Shown here: positions 32,615 to 42,576 of the stretch, piece after piece
How positions within the stretch are numbered: position 1 is the first letter of the stretch
How the letters are laid out: the number at the start of each line of letters is the position of its first letter
NCBI RefSeq assembly: GCF_013113715.1
Contig: NZ_CP053344.1
Span: 2,418,001-2,482,000 of the forward strand
Length of the DNA: 64,000 bases
Direction: 5' to 3'
From: Herbiconiux sp. SALV-R1
GTDB lineage: Bacteria > Actinomycetota > Actinomycetes > Actinomycetales > Microbacteriaceae
Notes under the pieces: generated by a model
Told to the model about the DNA's origin: nothing
The model's input: only the letters and a program-made list of their open reading frames with translations
Database searches by the model: none
Position numbers and translations under genes: made by a program

Positions 32615-34663
32615 TCAGAAGTCGAAGGGGTCGGAGCCCGAGAACGATGAGCGCCAGGAGCCGCGTGAGCCGAGGTAGGAGCCGACCACGGCGACGCCGA
32701 GGTCGTCGGCCTCGGGCGCCATGACCGAGCCGCCGACGCGGCGGGCCATGGAGTCGATGAAGCGGGCGAGCCCCGCATCCTCCCCCAGCCTGAAGAAGGT
32801 GACCCGGGCGCCGAGCCGGCCGGCGTTGTCGAGCTCGCGCACCGCGTAGGCGATGGTGATCGGATGCGGCGGGTAGTCGAAGAACACCTCGCCGTTCGCC
32901 TCCAGGTGCGAGGTCGGTTCGCCGTCGGTGACGATGAGCAGCACCGGCTGGGCGTTCGGATGCTTGCGGAAGTGCCGGTTCGCCAGCAGCAGGGCGTGGT
33001 GCAGATTCGTGCCCTTGTCCCACTTGGCGTCGAGGCCGACCAGCTCCTCGATCTCCATCACGGCGGCGTGCCGGCCGAAGCCGATGAGCTGCAGGTCGTC
33101 GCCGCGGAACCGGCTCGAGATGAGCGTGTGGAGCGCCAGTGCGGTGCGCTTCATCGGCACCCACCGCCCGTCCATCGCCATCGAGAACGAGGTGTCGACG
33201 AGCAGGGCCACCGCGGCCTGCGTGCGCGCCTCGGTCTCCTGCACCTCGACGTCGTCGATGCGGATGCGCACCCGGCTCCCGCGGTCGGCACCCGCCGGGC
33301 GCTCCCCGGCCGAGCTCACCACGGCGTTGGTGATGGTGCGGGTGACCTCCCACGGCTCGGTGTCGCCGAACACCCACGGCCGGGTCGCGCCCGAGAGATC
33401 GCCGGCGGCACCCGCCTGCCGCAGCTCACGGGCCCCGGTACGGCCCGACATGCGGTCGGCGACATCACGCAGCAGCGCCTTGCCGAGCTGCCGCATCGCC
33501 TTGGGGGTGAGCTTCAGCCGCCCGTCAGAGCCGCGCTTCATCGCCCCCGAGTCGCGCAGCGCCCGCTCGAGCTGCTGCAGGGTGCGCGCGTCGACCGCCG
33601 ACTCCTCGCCGAGCTGCCGCGAGAGCGCCTCGAGGTCGAGGTCGTCGATGCGCGAGCCCTCGTAGCCCTGGGCGAGCTGCTCCGAGAGGGCGTCGAGCTC
33701 GGCGAGGTCTTGGAAGACGCCGGTGCCGTCACCGAGGCCGAGCCCCTGCTCGCCCTCCATCGACTCGGCTCCGCTCCAGTCCTCGCCGGGGCGGAGGGCC
33801 CGCAGGTTGCCGTCGAGCTCGCCGAGCGACGCCATGAGCTCGGGCGAGCCGAAGGCCTGCTGGGCGAGCGCGTCGAGTTCCGCGCGCTGTTCGGGGGTCA
33901 TGGAGTTGCGCATCCGCTGCCCCGCCGCCGCCCGGGCTGCGAGGGTGTCGAGCAGCTCGTCGACGGTCGACGGGTTCTCGGGGAAGAACGCGCCATGCCG
34001 GGCCATGAAGCGCTCGAACAGCTCGTCGGTGTCGTCGCCGCGCCGGTGGGCGGCGAGCAGCCGGTTGAGGTCGGCGAGCATGTCGTTCACGGCGGTGCGG
34101 TCGTCGTCGGTGGCGTTCTCGAGCGCCTCCTTGAAGCCGGCGAAACGCTGGTCGAGCAGCTCCCGGCCGAGCAGGTCTTTGATGGCCTCGAAGTCGGCGC
34201 GCGCCTCGGAGCTCCGCCAGGAGTAGCCGTTCAACTCGTTCACCGCAGCGGCGGGCGAGGGCGGGAGCGCCCCGATCTGCAGCTCGGCGAGGGCGCGGTC
34301 GCCCTCGTCCATGTCGACGTCTCTGGCCAGCTGCTTGCGTTCGGCGAGCACCGCCTTGTCGAGCAGGCGCTTCACCTCCTGCAGTGTGCCGTCGAGCTTG
34401 TTGTCGCGGGTGAGCTGCTCGCGGCGCTCGGCCACGCGGCGGGCGAGCTCGTCGAGGCCCGCGCGGTCTCGGCCCGAGGCGTCGCGCCCGCTGCGGCGCA
34501 GGTACTCGCGCAGCGCCTGCTCGGGCGAGTAGCCCGCCATCACCTCGTCGCCGATGGCATCGAGCGCCTCGCTGAGGTCGACCGGAGGCGCCAGCGGGTC
34601 GGGCCCGCCGTCGTACTTGCCGTACCGGGCGCCCCTGCCGAGCCTGCGGTTCTGCCTAGCCAT
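32615..34663 (-). CDS. vWA-domain protein paired with the AAA+ ATPase
   Basis: 682 residues. The first ~470 are helical and acidic, with no known domain; a von Willebrand A domain follows (~480-660) with MIDAS motif D490-x-S-x-S (LLVDTSFSMA). MIDAS Mg2+ sites bind a partner protein. It overlaps the upstream AAA+ gene by 8 bp, a pair seen in MoxR-type and chelatase-type systems, where the ATPase remodels a target with the vWA protein as adaptor. No chelatase subunit H is present, so it is not a magnesium chelatase. Substrate unknown. Confidence 0.9.
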   Translation of the reverse strand: MARQNRRLGRGARYGKYDGGPDPLAPPVDLSEALDAIGDEVMAGYSPEQALREYLRRSGRDASGRDRAGLDELARRVAERREQLTRDNKLDGTLQEVKRLLDKAVLAERKQLARDVDMDEGDRALAELQIGALPPSPAAAVNELNGYSWRSSEARADFEAIKDLLGRELLDQRFAGFKEALENATDDDRTAVNDMLADLNRLLAAHRRGDDTDELFERFMARHGAFFPENPSTVDELLDTLAARAAAGQRMRNSMTPEQRAELDALAQQAFGSPELMASLGELDGNLRALRPGEDWSGAESMEGEQGLGLGDGTGVFQDLAELDALSEQLAQGYEGSRIDDLDLEALSRQLGEESAVDARTLQQLERALRDSGAMKRGSDGRLKLTPKAMRQLGKALLRDVADRMSGRTGARELRQAGAAGDLSGATRPWVFGDTEPWEVTRTITNAVVSSAGERPAGADRGSRVRIRIDDVEVQETEARTQAAVALLVDTSFSMAMDGRWVPMKRTALALHTLISSRFRGDDLQLIGFGRHAAVMEIEELVGLDAKWDKGTNLHHALLLANRHFRKHPNAQPVLLIVTDGEPTSHLEANGEVFFDYPPHPITIAYAVRELDNAGRLGARVTFFRLGEDAGLARFIDSMARRVGGSVMAPEADDLGVAVVGSYLGSRGSWRSSFSGSDPFDF

Positions 34664-36041
34664 AGACGGTCTCGCCGCCGCCCGTCTCCTTGCTCACCCG
34701 CCGGGCGAGGTAGAGCCCCTCCAGCGCGAGCTCGACGGCTCCGGCCCGCTCGCCGTCGTTGCGGGCGCCGAGCCGGTCGCAGATCTGGTCGTACAGCTCC
34801 GACTCGCCGAGCGCGGGCAGCCCGGCGAGCACGTCGCGTGCCGACACCTGCTCACCGGTGGTGACGAGCGCGCCCGCCTCGAGGGCGTCGACCAGCACGG
34901 AGAAGTCGATGCCGCGGAAGTGCTCGCGCACCGTCTCGGCGGTCGCCGTGCGGAGCAGGTGGTCGAGGATGTCGTCCTCCCGCCCTTCCTCGCCGGTCTC
35001 GAACTCGATCTTGCCGCCCAGCACGTCGACAGCCGTCTCGAGGTCGACGGGCCGGGCCACCGCGACGTCCTCACCCTGGCGGGACGCCCGGTGCAGCGCC
35101 GCGGCGGCGATCGTCTCGGCGCCGGCGATCGCGAAGCGCGCGCTCACACCGCTGCGCTGATCGACCGAGCTCGACGACCGCAGCGCCCTGGTGAATCGGG
35201 CGAGCACCTCGATGAGGTGGTCGGGCACCTCGGCGACGAGCTCGGCCTCCTGGCGGATGACCGCCACCTCGTCGGCGAGCTCGGTCGGGTAGTGGGTGCG
35301 GATCTCGGCGCCGAACCGATCTTTCAGCGGCGTGATGATGCGGCCGCGGTTGGTGTAGTCCTCGGGGTTCGCGCTCGCCACGACGAGCACGTCGAGCGGC
35401 AGCCGCAGCACGTAGCCGCGGATCTGGATGTCGCGCTCCTCCATCACGTTGAGCATCGCCACCTGGATGCGCTCGGCCAGGTCGGGCAGCTCGTTGATGG
35501 CCACGATGCCGCGGTGGCTGCGCGGGATGAGGCCGAAGTGGATGGTCTCGGGGTCGCCGAGCGACCGCCCCTCGACGACCTTCATCGGGTCGACGTCGCC
35601 GATGAGGTCGGCGACGCTCGTGTCGGGAGTGGCGAGCTTCTCGACGTAGCGCTCCGAACGGTGCTTCCAGGCGATCGGCAGCGCGTCGCCGAGCTCCGCC
35701 GCACGACGGATGCTCGCCACGGTGATCGGATCGTACGGATGCTCCCCCAGCTCCGAGCCCTCGATGACGGGCGTCCACTCGTCGAGCAGGCCCGAGAGCG
35801 TGCGCAGGAGCCTGGTCTTGCCCTGGCCGCGCTCCCCCAGTAGCACCACGTCGTGGCCTGCGATGAGCGCCCGCTCGAGCTGCGGGATGACCGTCGACTC
35901 GAAGCCGTGGAGGCCGGGCCACGGATCGCGACCCACACGCAGCGCCGCGAGCAGGTTGTCGCGGATCTCGGCCCGCAGGCTCTTCTGAACATGCCCCGCC
36001 GCGCGGAGCTCTCCGACCGTTGCTGAGTTGGGGTGCGCCAT
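34656..36041 (-). CDS. AAA+ ATPase, MoxR/ChlI-like
   Basis: 461 residues. Walker A GERGQGKT is at 69-76, preceded by LERALIAGHDVVLLGERG. A Walker B-like strand IVAINELPDL and the Sensor 1 segment VVASANPEDY follow, typical of the helix-2-insert clade of AAA+ proteins (MoxR and ChlI). C-terminal helical region (~310-461). Forms an operon with the vWA gene that follows, with an 8-bp overlap. It likely drives a conformational change in a partner complex by ATP hydrolysis. Confidence 0.9.
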   Translation of the reverse strand: MAHPNSATVGELRAAGHVQKSLRAEIRDNLLAALRVGRDPWPGLHGFESTVIPQLERALIAGHDVVLLGERGQGKTRLLRTLSGLLDEWTPVIEGSELGEHPYDPITVASIRRAAELGDALPIAWKHRSERYVEKLATPDTSVADLIGDVDPMKVVEGRSLGDPETIHFGLIPRSHRGIVAINELPDLAERIQVAMLNVMEERDIQIRGYVLRLPLDVLVVASANPEDYTNRGRIITPLKDRFGAEIRTHYPTELADEVAVIRQEAELVAEVPDHLIEVLARFTRALRSSSSVDQRSGVSARFAIAGAETIAAAALHRASRQGEDVAVARPVDLETAVDVLGGKIEFETGEEGREDDILDHLLRTATAETVREHFRGIDFSVLVDALEAGALVTTGEQVSARDVLAGLPALGESELYDQICDRLGARNDGERAGAVELALEGLYLARRVSKETGGGETVYG

Positions 36042-36116
36042 TCCTTACACGTTACGCCCGCATCCGGGCCCCGATGTCGATCGCAGGAAACCCGCAGACG
36101 ACGTCGAGCGCGGGGC

Positions 36117-37706
<1,590 letters not shown>

Positions 37707-37754
37707 GGGCGACCAGCCTAGAGCTTCGCGCTCCGCGCTCTGTACCGTGGGCTC

Positions 37755-38675
37755 ATGCACGCGACCGCCGCCTCCGCTCCGTCGAACAGCTCCTGGCCCG
37801 CCCTCACGACGGACCCCTGGGGCCCGACCAGGGCGACGTTCCACATGTTCACCCAGATCGTGGGGAAGGTGCGCATGGCGTTCGCGCCGATGGTCAACCA
37901 CTGGTGGCAGGTGCCGCTGTACGTGACGGCCCGCGGGCTCAGCACCGGAGCCGTGCCCTACCGGGGGGACGTGTTCGACATCGAGTTCGACCTTCTGGCC
38001 CACCGGGTGTCGTTCCGCCGGAGCGACGGGCGCGAGAGCGTCTTCGCCCTCGAGGCGATGCCCGTGTCGGAGTTCTACCGCCGGGTGTTCGCGGCCCTCG
38101 CGGAGCTGGGGGTCGAGGCCACGATCCACGCGCGGCCGAACGAGGTCGACCCCGCCGTGCCCTTCGAAGACGACCACGAGAACTGCAGCTACGACGCCGA
38201 GGCGATCACGGCGTTCTGGCGGCAACTGATCCAGGCCGAGCGCGTGCTCACGGTGTTCCGCTCGCGCTTCACCGGGAAGGTCAGCCCGGTGCACTTCTTC
38301 TGGGGCGCGATCGACCTCGCGGTCACCCGTTTCTCGGGCCGGGAGGCCCCTAGGCACCCGGGCGGAGTGCCGAACTGCCCCGACCGCGTGATGGTGGAGG
38401 GGTACTCGCACGAGATCAGCAGCGCCGGGTTCTGGCCCGGCGGCGGAGCGGAGGGGGCGTTCTACTCCTACGCCTACCCCGGTCCCGAGGGCTTCGCCGA
38501 ATGGCCGGTGCCGGAGGGCGCGTTCTTCAGCGCGGAGCTCGGCGAGTTCCTGCTGCCGTACGAGGTGGTGCGGGCCGCCGACGACCCCGATGCGCTGGTG
38601 CTCGAGTTCCTCGAGGCCACCTATGAGGCCGCGCGCACCCTGGGGCACTGGCCCGACGGGCCGGTCGCGGCCTGA
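37755..38675 (+). CDS. DUF5996 family protein
   Basis: 306 residues. Conserved-looking features of this family are RATFHMFTQIVGKVRMAF, the NHWWQVPLYVTARGLSTG core, FHASIHARPNEV-like text (ATIHARPNEVDPAVPF) and SPVHFFWGAIDLAVTRFSGR, all in order. TACCGT lies 6 nt before the ATG, a leaderless start. The family is widespread in actinobacteria with no known function. Divergent from the ABC-F ATPase. Confidence 0.88.
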   Translation: MHATAASAPSNSSWPALTTDPWGPTRATFHMFTQIVGKVRMAFAPMVNHWWQVPLYVTARGLSTGAVPYRGDVFDIEFDLLAHRVSFRRSDGRESVFALEAMPVSEFYRRVFAALAELGVEATIHARPNEVDPAVPFEDDHENCSYDAEAITAFWRQLIQAERVLTVFRSRFTGKVSPVHFFWGAIDLAVTRFSGREAPRHPGGVPNCPDRVMVEGYSHEISSAGFWPGGGAEGAFYSYAYPGPEGFAEWPVPEGAFFSAELGEFLLPYEVVRAADDPDALVLEFLEATYEAARTLGHWPDGPVAA

Positions 38676-38681
38676 GGCGCG

Positions 38682-38732
38682 GTCTCAGCGCATCGCGCGT
38701 CTCAGCGCGTCGCCCGTCTCAGCGCATCGCCG
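38682..38732. repeat. 17-bp tandem repeat, three copies, ending at a gene stop
   Basis: GTCTCAGCGCATCGCG-type units start at 38682, 38699 and 38716. The third contains the stop codon of the gene at 38719-38958 (minus strand). Like the 92-bp array at 9855, the copies extend outward from a gene end. Confidence 0.85.
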
Positions 38733-38958
38733 CGCGCGCCCGATCCATGGCGACGGCGCGCTCGAGTGCGGCCTTCGCCTCGTCGAGCCGGGGGAAGGTG
38801 CCGAGCGCCCTGCCGGTGGCACAGGTGACCTCGAAGCCCTCCGTCCAGCGCTCCGTCACGATTCCAGCGGCCTCCCCGCGAGCCGACGCGATCCAGAGCC
38901 CCGGCTGGGCGCACCGCCAGCTCACCGCGAGACCCGTGTTCTCCAGCTGCATCACCAT
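38719..38958 (-). CDS. Small hypothetical protein
   Basis: 79 residues. N-terminal strand pattern VMQLENTGLAVSWRCAQPGLWIASARGE, then TERWTEGFEVTCATGRALGTF and a C-terminal helix (DEAKAALERAVAMDRARAA). The four strands then a helix suggest a small alpha/beta domain. The start at 38958 has AAAGG about 10 nt upstream; an ATG two codons in is an alternative. Function unknown. Confidence 0.65.
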   Translation of the reverse strand: MVMQLENTGLAVSWRCAQPGLWIASARGEAAGIVTERWTEGFEVTCATGRALGTFPRLDEAKAALERAVAMDRARAAMR

Positions 38959-39064
38959 GGTTCATCCGCCTTTCACACCGCCGTCGTTGCGCGGATGCTC
39001 TCGAGTGAACTCCGGGTGACGTCTCGCGGCGCGGGCTTGACATCGGCACCGTTTCAGGCGTGGG

Positions 39065-40048
39065 TCATCCGCGGCGAGGGGCGTAGGCCTGCCAGAGCAG
39101 TTTCGCGTGCTGCGCTTTCGCCCGGGCCACTCCGCGCTCGTCGCGGCGGAGGGCGGAGACCCACTCGGCAGCCCTGCTCCCCATCGCCTTGAGCACGAGC
39201 GGCAGGCCGCCGCCCACGGGCTCCGGCAGGTCGGCCTCCTCCGACGACATCTGCCCGCGCCGGGCGAGCTCGCCGTCGACGAACCCCAGGGTGAGCTTCG
39301 CCACCCCCACCGCGTGCGCGTTGATGACCGAATGGGCGGCCCCCTCGATCTCCCAGGTGGATGCCGAGCGCGCCGCCTTCGCCAACCGCAGATGGAACCG
39401 CCGCGGTGAGGTGGTGTCGAACTGCCCGCGGATGAAGAGCAGCCGCGCCGGCACGAGCGCCACTCGGTCGACGATGCGGTAGCGCATCATGTGCGGCAGC
39501 ACGGTGAGGAAATAGACGAGCCCGCACAAGACGTACGCCGAGACCGCGGTGAGGGCGAGGTGCAGCGTCTCGCGCGACGCCGACTGCGCGAAGCGCAGCG
39601 CCTGCACCGGAAGCGCGCGCTCGCGGTCGTTGATGACGGGGCTCACCAGCACCGCCTCGGTGATGCCCGGACGGCTGATGAGGAGCTCGGTCACGACCTG
39701 CGTGCCCATGGAGTGCCCGATCACCACGGGGTCGTCGAGACCGTAGTGATCGAGCACCGCCGCGACCTGCTCGGCGAAGAAAACGGCGGTCGGCTGCACC
39801 CCCGGGCGCGGGAGCCCCGCGAACCCGGGTAGGTCGAGCGCGTAGACGTCGCCGCGCTCGGCGAGGGTGGGTGCGAGGAACTCGAAGTAGGTGGCGGCGA
39901 CCCCCACCCCGCCTACCAGCACGAAGGCCTTCCGGCTCCCGGTGTCGTCGGCGTGCTCAGCACCCGTCATGCTCACCCGGGTGACGCGGGTGGTGGCGCC
40001 CCGCGACCGCACCCGGTCGACGACCAGCTCGAGGGGCACCTCGCTCAC
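39065..40048 (-). CDS. Alpha/beta hydrolase
   Basis: 327 residues. Nucleophile elbow GHSMG with S113, preceded by the oxyanion-hole strand VLVGGVGVAATYFEF. A later FIRGQFDTTSP should supply the acid and AAHSVINAHA the catalytic His. The ~60-residue C-terminal tail after this His (SSEEADLPEPVGGGLP onward) is unlike most hydrolases. No signal peptide is seen. It overlaps the SDR gene start by ATGA, so the pair may act in one pathway. Substrate unknown. Confidence 0.88.
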   Translation of the reverse strand: MSEVPLELVVDRVRSRGATTRVTRVSMTGAEHADDTGSRKAFVLVGGVGVAATYFEFLAPTLAERGDVYALDLPGFAGLPRPGVQPTAVFFAEQVAAVLDHYGLDDPVVIGHSMGTQVVTELLISRPGITEAVLVSPVINDRERALPVQALRFAQSASRETLHLALTAVSAYVLCGLVYFLTVLPHMMRYRIVDRVALVPARLLFIRGQFDTTSPRRFHLRLAKAARSASTWEIEGAAHSVINAHAVGVAKLTLGFVDGELARRGQMSSEEADLPEPVGGGLPLVLKAMGSRAAEWVSALRRDERGVARAKAQHAKLLWQAYAPRRG

Positions 40049-40944
40049 GGGGTGACCATGGCCCCGTTGACGTTGAGGGTCTCCCCCGAGACGTAGCTCG
40101 CCTCGGCCGAGGCGAGGAAGACGTAGGCGGGAGCGATCTCGGCGGGCTGCCCGGCGCGCTGGTAGGTCGACTCGTCGTCGAAGGCGCGCATCTGCTCGTC
40201 GGAGACCCCGCCCGAGACCTGCAGCGCCGTCCAGGTGGGCCCGGGGGCGACGACGTTGACCCGGATGCCGCGGTCGGCCAGCTGCTGCGCCAGCCCTTTC
40301 GAGAGGTTGTTGATCGCGGCCTTGCTCGCGGCGTAGTCGAGGCGATCGGGTGCGGGCTGATAGGCCTCGAGCGAGGCCGTGCTGATGATGGCGGAGCCGG
40401 GAGCGAGGTGCGGCAGCGCCGCCTTCGTGATCCAGAAGTTCGCGAACACGTTCACGCGGAAGGTCTGCTCGAACTGCTCGTCGTCGAGGTCTTCGACGTT
40501 CTCGACGGCGATCTGCTTGCCGGCGTTGTTGACCACGATGTCGAGGCCACCGAGAGCTTCGACCGCGTCGGCGACCAACTGACGGCAGGCAGCCGGGTCG
40601 GAGATGTCGGTGGGCAGGCTCACCCCGGTGCGACCGGCGGCCCGCACCTGCTCGAGCACGTGGTCGGCGTCGGCCGACTCCTCGGGGAGGTGGGCGATCG
40701 CGACATCCGCCCCCTCTCGCGCGAAGGCGATGGCGACGGCTCCGCCGATGCCGGAGTCGCCGCCGGTGATGAGTGCCCGCCGGCCGGTGAGACGGCCGAG
40801 CCCTCGGTAGCTCGACTCGCCCAGATCGGGAACCGGCTGCATCTGCGACTGCACGCCCGGCTCGGGCTGGTGCTGCACGGGCGGCTCGACCCGCGGGTAG
40901 CGGGCGACGGGGTCTCCGGGGGCGAACTGGTCGTGGCTGGTCAT
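40045..40944 (-). CDS. SDR oxidoreductase with N-terminal extension (YhdF/YghA-like)
   Basis: 299 residues. A ~45-residue Pro/Gln-rich N-terminal extension (QHQPEPGVQSQMQPVPD) precedes the Rossmann fold. Then TGGDSGIGGAVAIAFAREGADV, VNNAGKQI and YAASKAAINNLSKG (Tyr and Lys of the active site), and NVVAPGPTW near the C-terminus. This pattern belongs to the general-stress-type SDRs (YhdF/YghA), often active on aldehydes or sugars. The paralogue at 49818-50708 has the same layout. Confidence 0.92.
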   Translation of the reverse strand: MTSHDQFAPGDPVARYPRVEPPVQHQPEPGVQSQMQPVPDLGESSYRGLGRLTGRRALITGGDSGIGGAVAIAFAREGADVAIAHLPEESADADHVLEQVRAAGRTGVSLPTDISDPAACRQLVADAVEALGGLDIVVNNAGKQIAVENVEDLDDEQFEQTFRVNVFANFWITKAALPHLAPGSAIISTASLEAYQPAPDRLDYAASKAAINNLSKGLAQQLADRGIRVNVVAPGPTWTALQVSGGVSDEQMRAFDDESTYQRAGQPAEIAPAYVFLASAEASYVSGETLNVNGAMVTP

Positions 40945-41028
40945 GCCGTCGACCGTACGCCGGAGACGGTGCTTCCGCCTGCCCGACAGGTCGTCGCGGC
41001 CGTCCCTGCCGCCGTGTCGGCCGTCATC

Positions 41029-42576
41029 TCAGCGGCGCGCGAGGAACCGGTCGGCGGTGCGCAGCGCGAGCGCCATGATGGTGATCGCCGGGTTGGCGAT
41101 GAGCGAGCTCGGGAAGACGGAGTTGTCGCAGACGAACAGGTTCGGCACCTCGTGCGACCGGCCCTCGGGGTCGACCACCGAGCGCTCGGGGTCGGTGCCC
41201 ATGCGGCAGGTGCCGACCGTGTGCGCCGTGCGCGCGAGCACGGTCGTCGACCGCGCGCCGGCCGCCTCGACGATCGACGTCATGGTGGCCACGGCGTGCT
41301 CGTCGATGGCCTTCTCGTTGTCACCGGCGGTGAAGCTGAGCGTGGCTTTGCGCATCCCGAGCTCGTCGACCTCCTCGGCGAGCTCGAGCAGGTTGCCCTC
41401 GGCGGGCAGGCACTCGGCGTTGATGCCGACGCCGGCCATGAACGGATAGTCGTCGAGGGCCGCGAGGAGCTCCTGGCCCCACAGGCCGCCGCCGCGGGTG
41501 AGGCTCGTCGCGTAGGTGAGCGGCATCACGCCGAGGCTCTGCACGAGGTAGCCGCCCGCGAAGTCGACTCCCGCCGGCCGCACCAGGTCTTCGCTGATGA
41601 TCGACGAGGGGTAGCCGCGGTAGCTCCGCATCTCCTCGTCGAACCGGCCCCACACCTGGGTGGCGCCGTGCACCATGAAGTTGCGGCCCACCTGCCCGTT
41701 CGCGGTGCCGACCCCCGTGTGCAGCAGCAGCCGCGCGCTCTCCACACCACCGGCGCAGAGGAAGACGGCGGCGCAGCGCTGCCGCATGTCGCGGCCGTTC
41801 TGCCGGTACACCACGGCCGTGATGCGCCCCGCCGCGTCGCGCTCGAAGCCGTGAGCGGTGGCGCCCGCCCTGATCTCCGCGCCCGCGGCGACCGCGGCCG
41901 GCAGGTAGGTCGTGTCCATGCTGGCCTTCGACTCAGTTCGGCAGCCCTGGTGGCACGCCCCGCAGGAGATGCACGCCTGGCGCACGCCGTGCTGCTCCTG
42001 GTGCCGGTCTCGGGTGATCACGGCGGCAGGAGCATCCGTCGCCGTGATGCCCACGGCCTCGCAGCCGCGCATCATCATGTCGGAGGCGGCGTTGCGTCGG
42101 GTGGCCGGGTAGGCGTACCGCCGCGACGGGTCCCACGGGTAGTGCGCGGGGCCGGAGACGCCGATGAAGCGCTCGACGCGCTCGAGGTAGGTGGTGAGCT
42201 CGTCGTGGTCGACGGGCCAGTCCTCCCCCACGCCGCAGTCGCTCCGCAACCGGATGTCGGTGCGGCTCGGCCGCGGGGCGAAAGCGCCCCAGTGGAGGGT
42301 CGAGCCGCCCACGCCGCGCCCGCTGTTGTTCTGGCCGAAGGCGGTGGGGTCGTCGCCGCCGCTCAGGCGCTCGGCCATCCAGTTGATCTCGACGGCCTCG
42401 GTCTCGTCGGGCGTGTGGTCGTCGGGCTCGAAGTTCGGGCCCGCCTCCAGCGCGACCACGGTGAGGCCGCGGGCGGCGAGGGCGGCGAGGAGGGGCGCAC
42501 CGCCCGCGCCCGTGCCGATGACGACGGCGTCGACGACACGTCCGGTGTCGTGCAGCCGCTGGCCGGTAAGGTTCAT
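41029..42576 (-). CDS. GMC-family FAD oxidoreductase with a cysteine cluster
   Basis: 515 residues. FAD-binding GTGAGGAPLLAALAARG near the N-terminus and the GMC signature RGVGGSTLHWGAF. The C-terminal catalytic region includes TVGTCRMG and NPAITIMALA. A Cys-rich segment ISCGACHQGC (about 210-219) is not a standard GMC feature and is typical of the gluconate-dehydrogenase-type subclass. Its ATG overlaps the hydrolase-fusion stop by ATGA, so the fused partner and this enzyme are co-translated. Substrate is an alcohol or sugar acid. Confidence 0.92.
   Translation of the reverse strand: MNLTGQRLHDTGRVVDAVVIGTGAGGAPLLAALAARGLTVVALEAGPNFEPDDHTPDETEAVEINWMAERLSGGDDPTAFGQNNSGRGVGGSTLHWGAFAPRPSRTDIRLRSDCGVGEDWPVDHDELTTYLERVERFIGVSGPAHYPWDPSRRYAYPATRRNAASDMMMRGCEAVGITATDAPAAVITRDRHQEQHGVRQACISCGACHQGCRTESKASMDTTYLPAAVAAGAEIRAGATAHGFERDAAGRITAVVYRQNGRDMRQRCAAVFLCAGGVESARLLLHTGVGTANGQVGRNFMVHGATQVWGRFDEEMRSYRGYPSSIISEDLVRPAGVDFAGGYLVQSLGVMPLTYATSLTRGGGLWGQELLAALDDYPFMAGVGINAECLPAEGNLLELAEEVDELGMRKATLSFTAGDNEKAIDEHAVATMTSIVEAAGARSTTVLARTAHTVGTCRMGTDPERSVVDPEGRSHEVPNLFVCDNSVFPSSLIANPAITIMALALRTADRFLARR

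Noticed and set aside
32615-36041. Magnesium chelatase operon
   Set aside because: The vWA and AAA+ pair lacks a large subunit H and any tetrapyrrole gene nearby.
37707-38648. Upstream extension of the ABC-F frame (about 314 residues)
   Set aside because: The extra sequence is antisense to the DUF5996 gene and lacks a domain. The GTG at 37706 gives a normal ABC-F N-terminus and a promoter-like TAGGCT.
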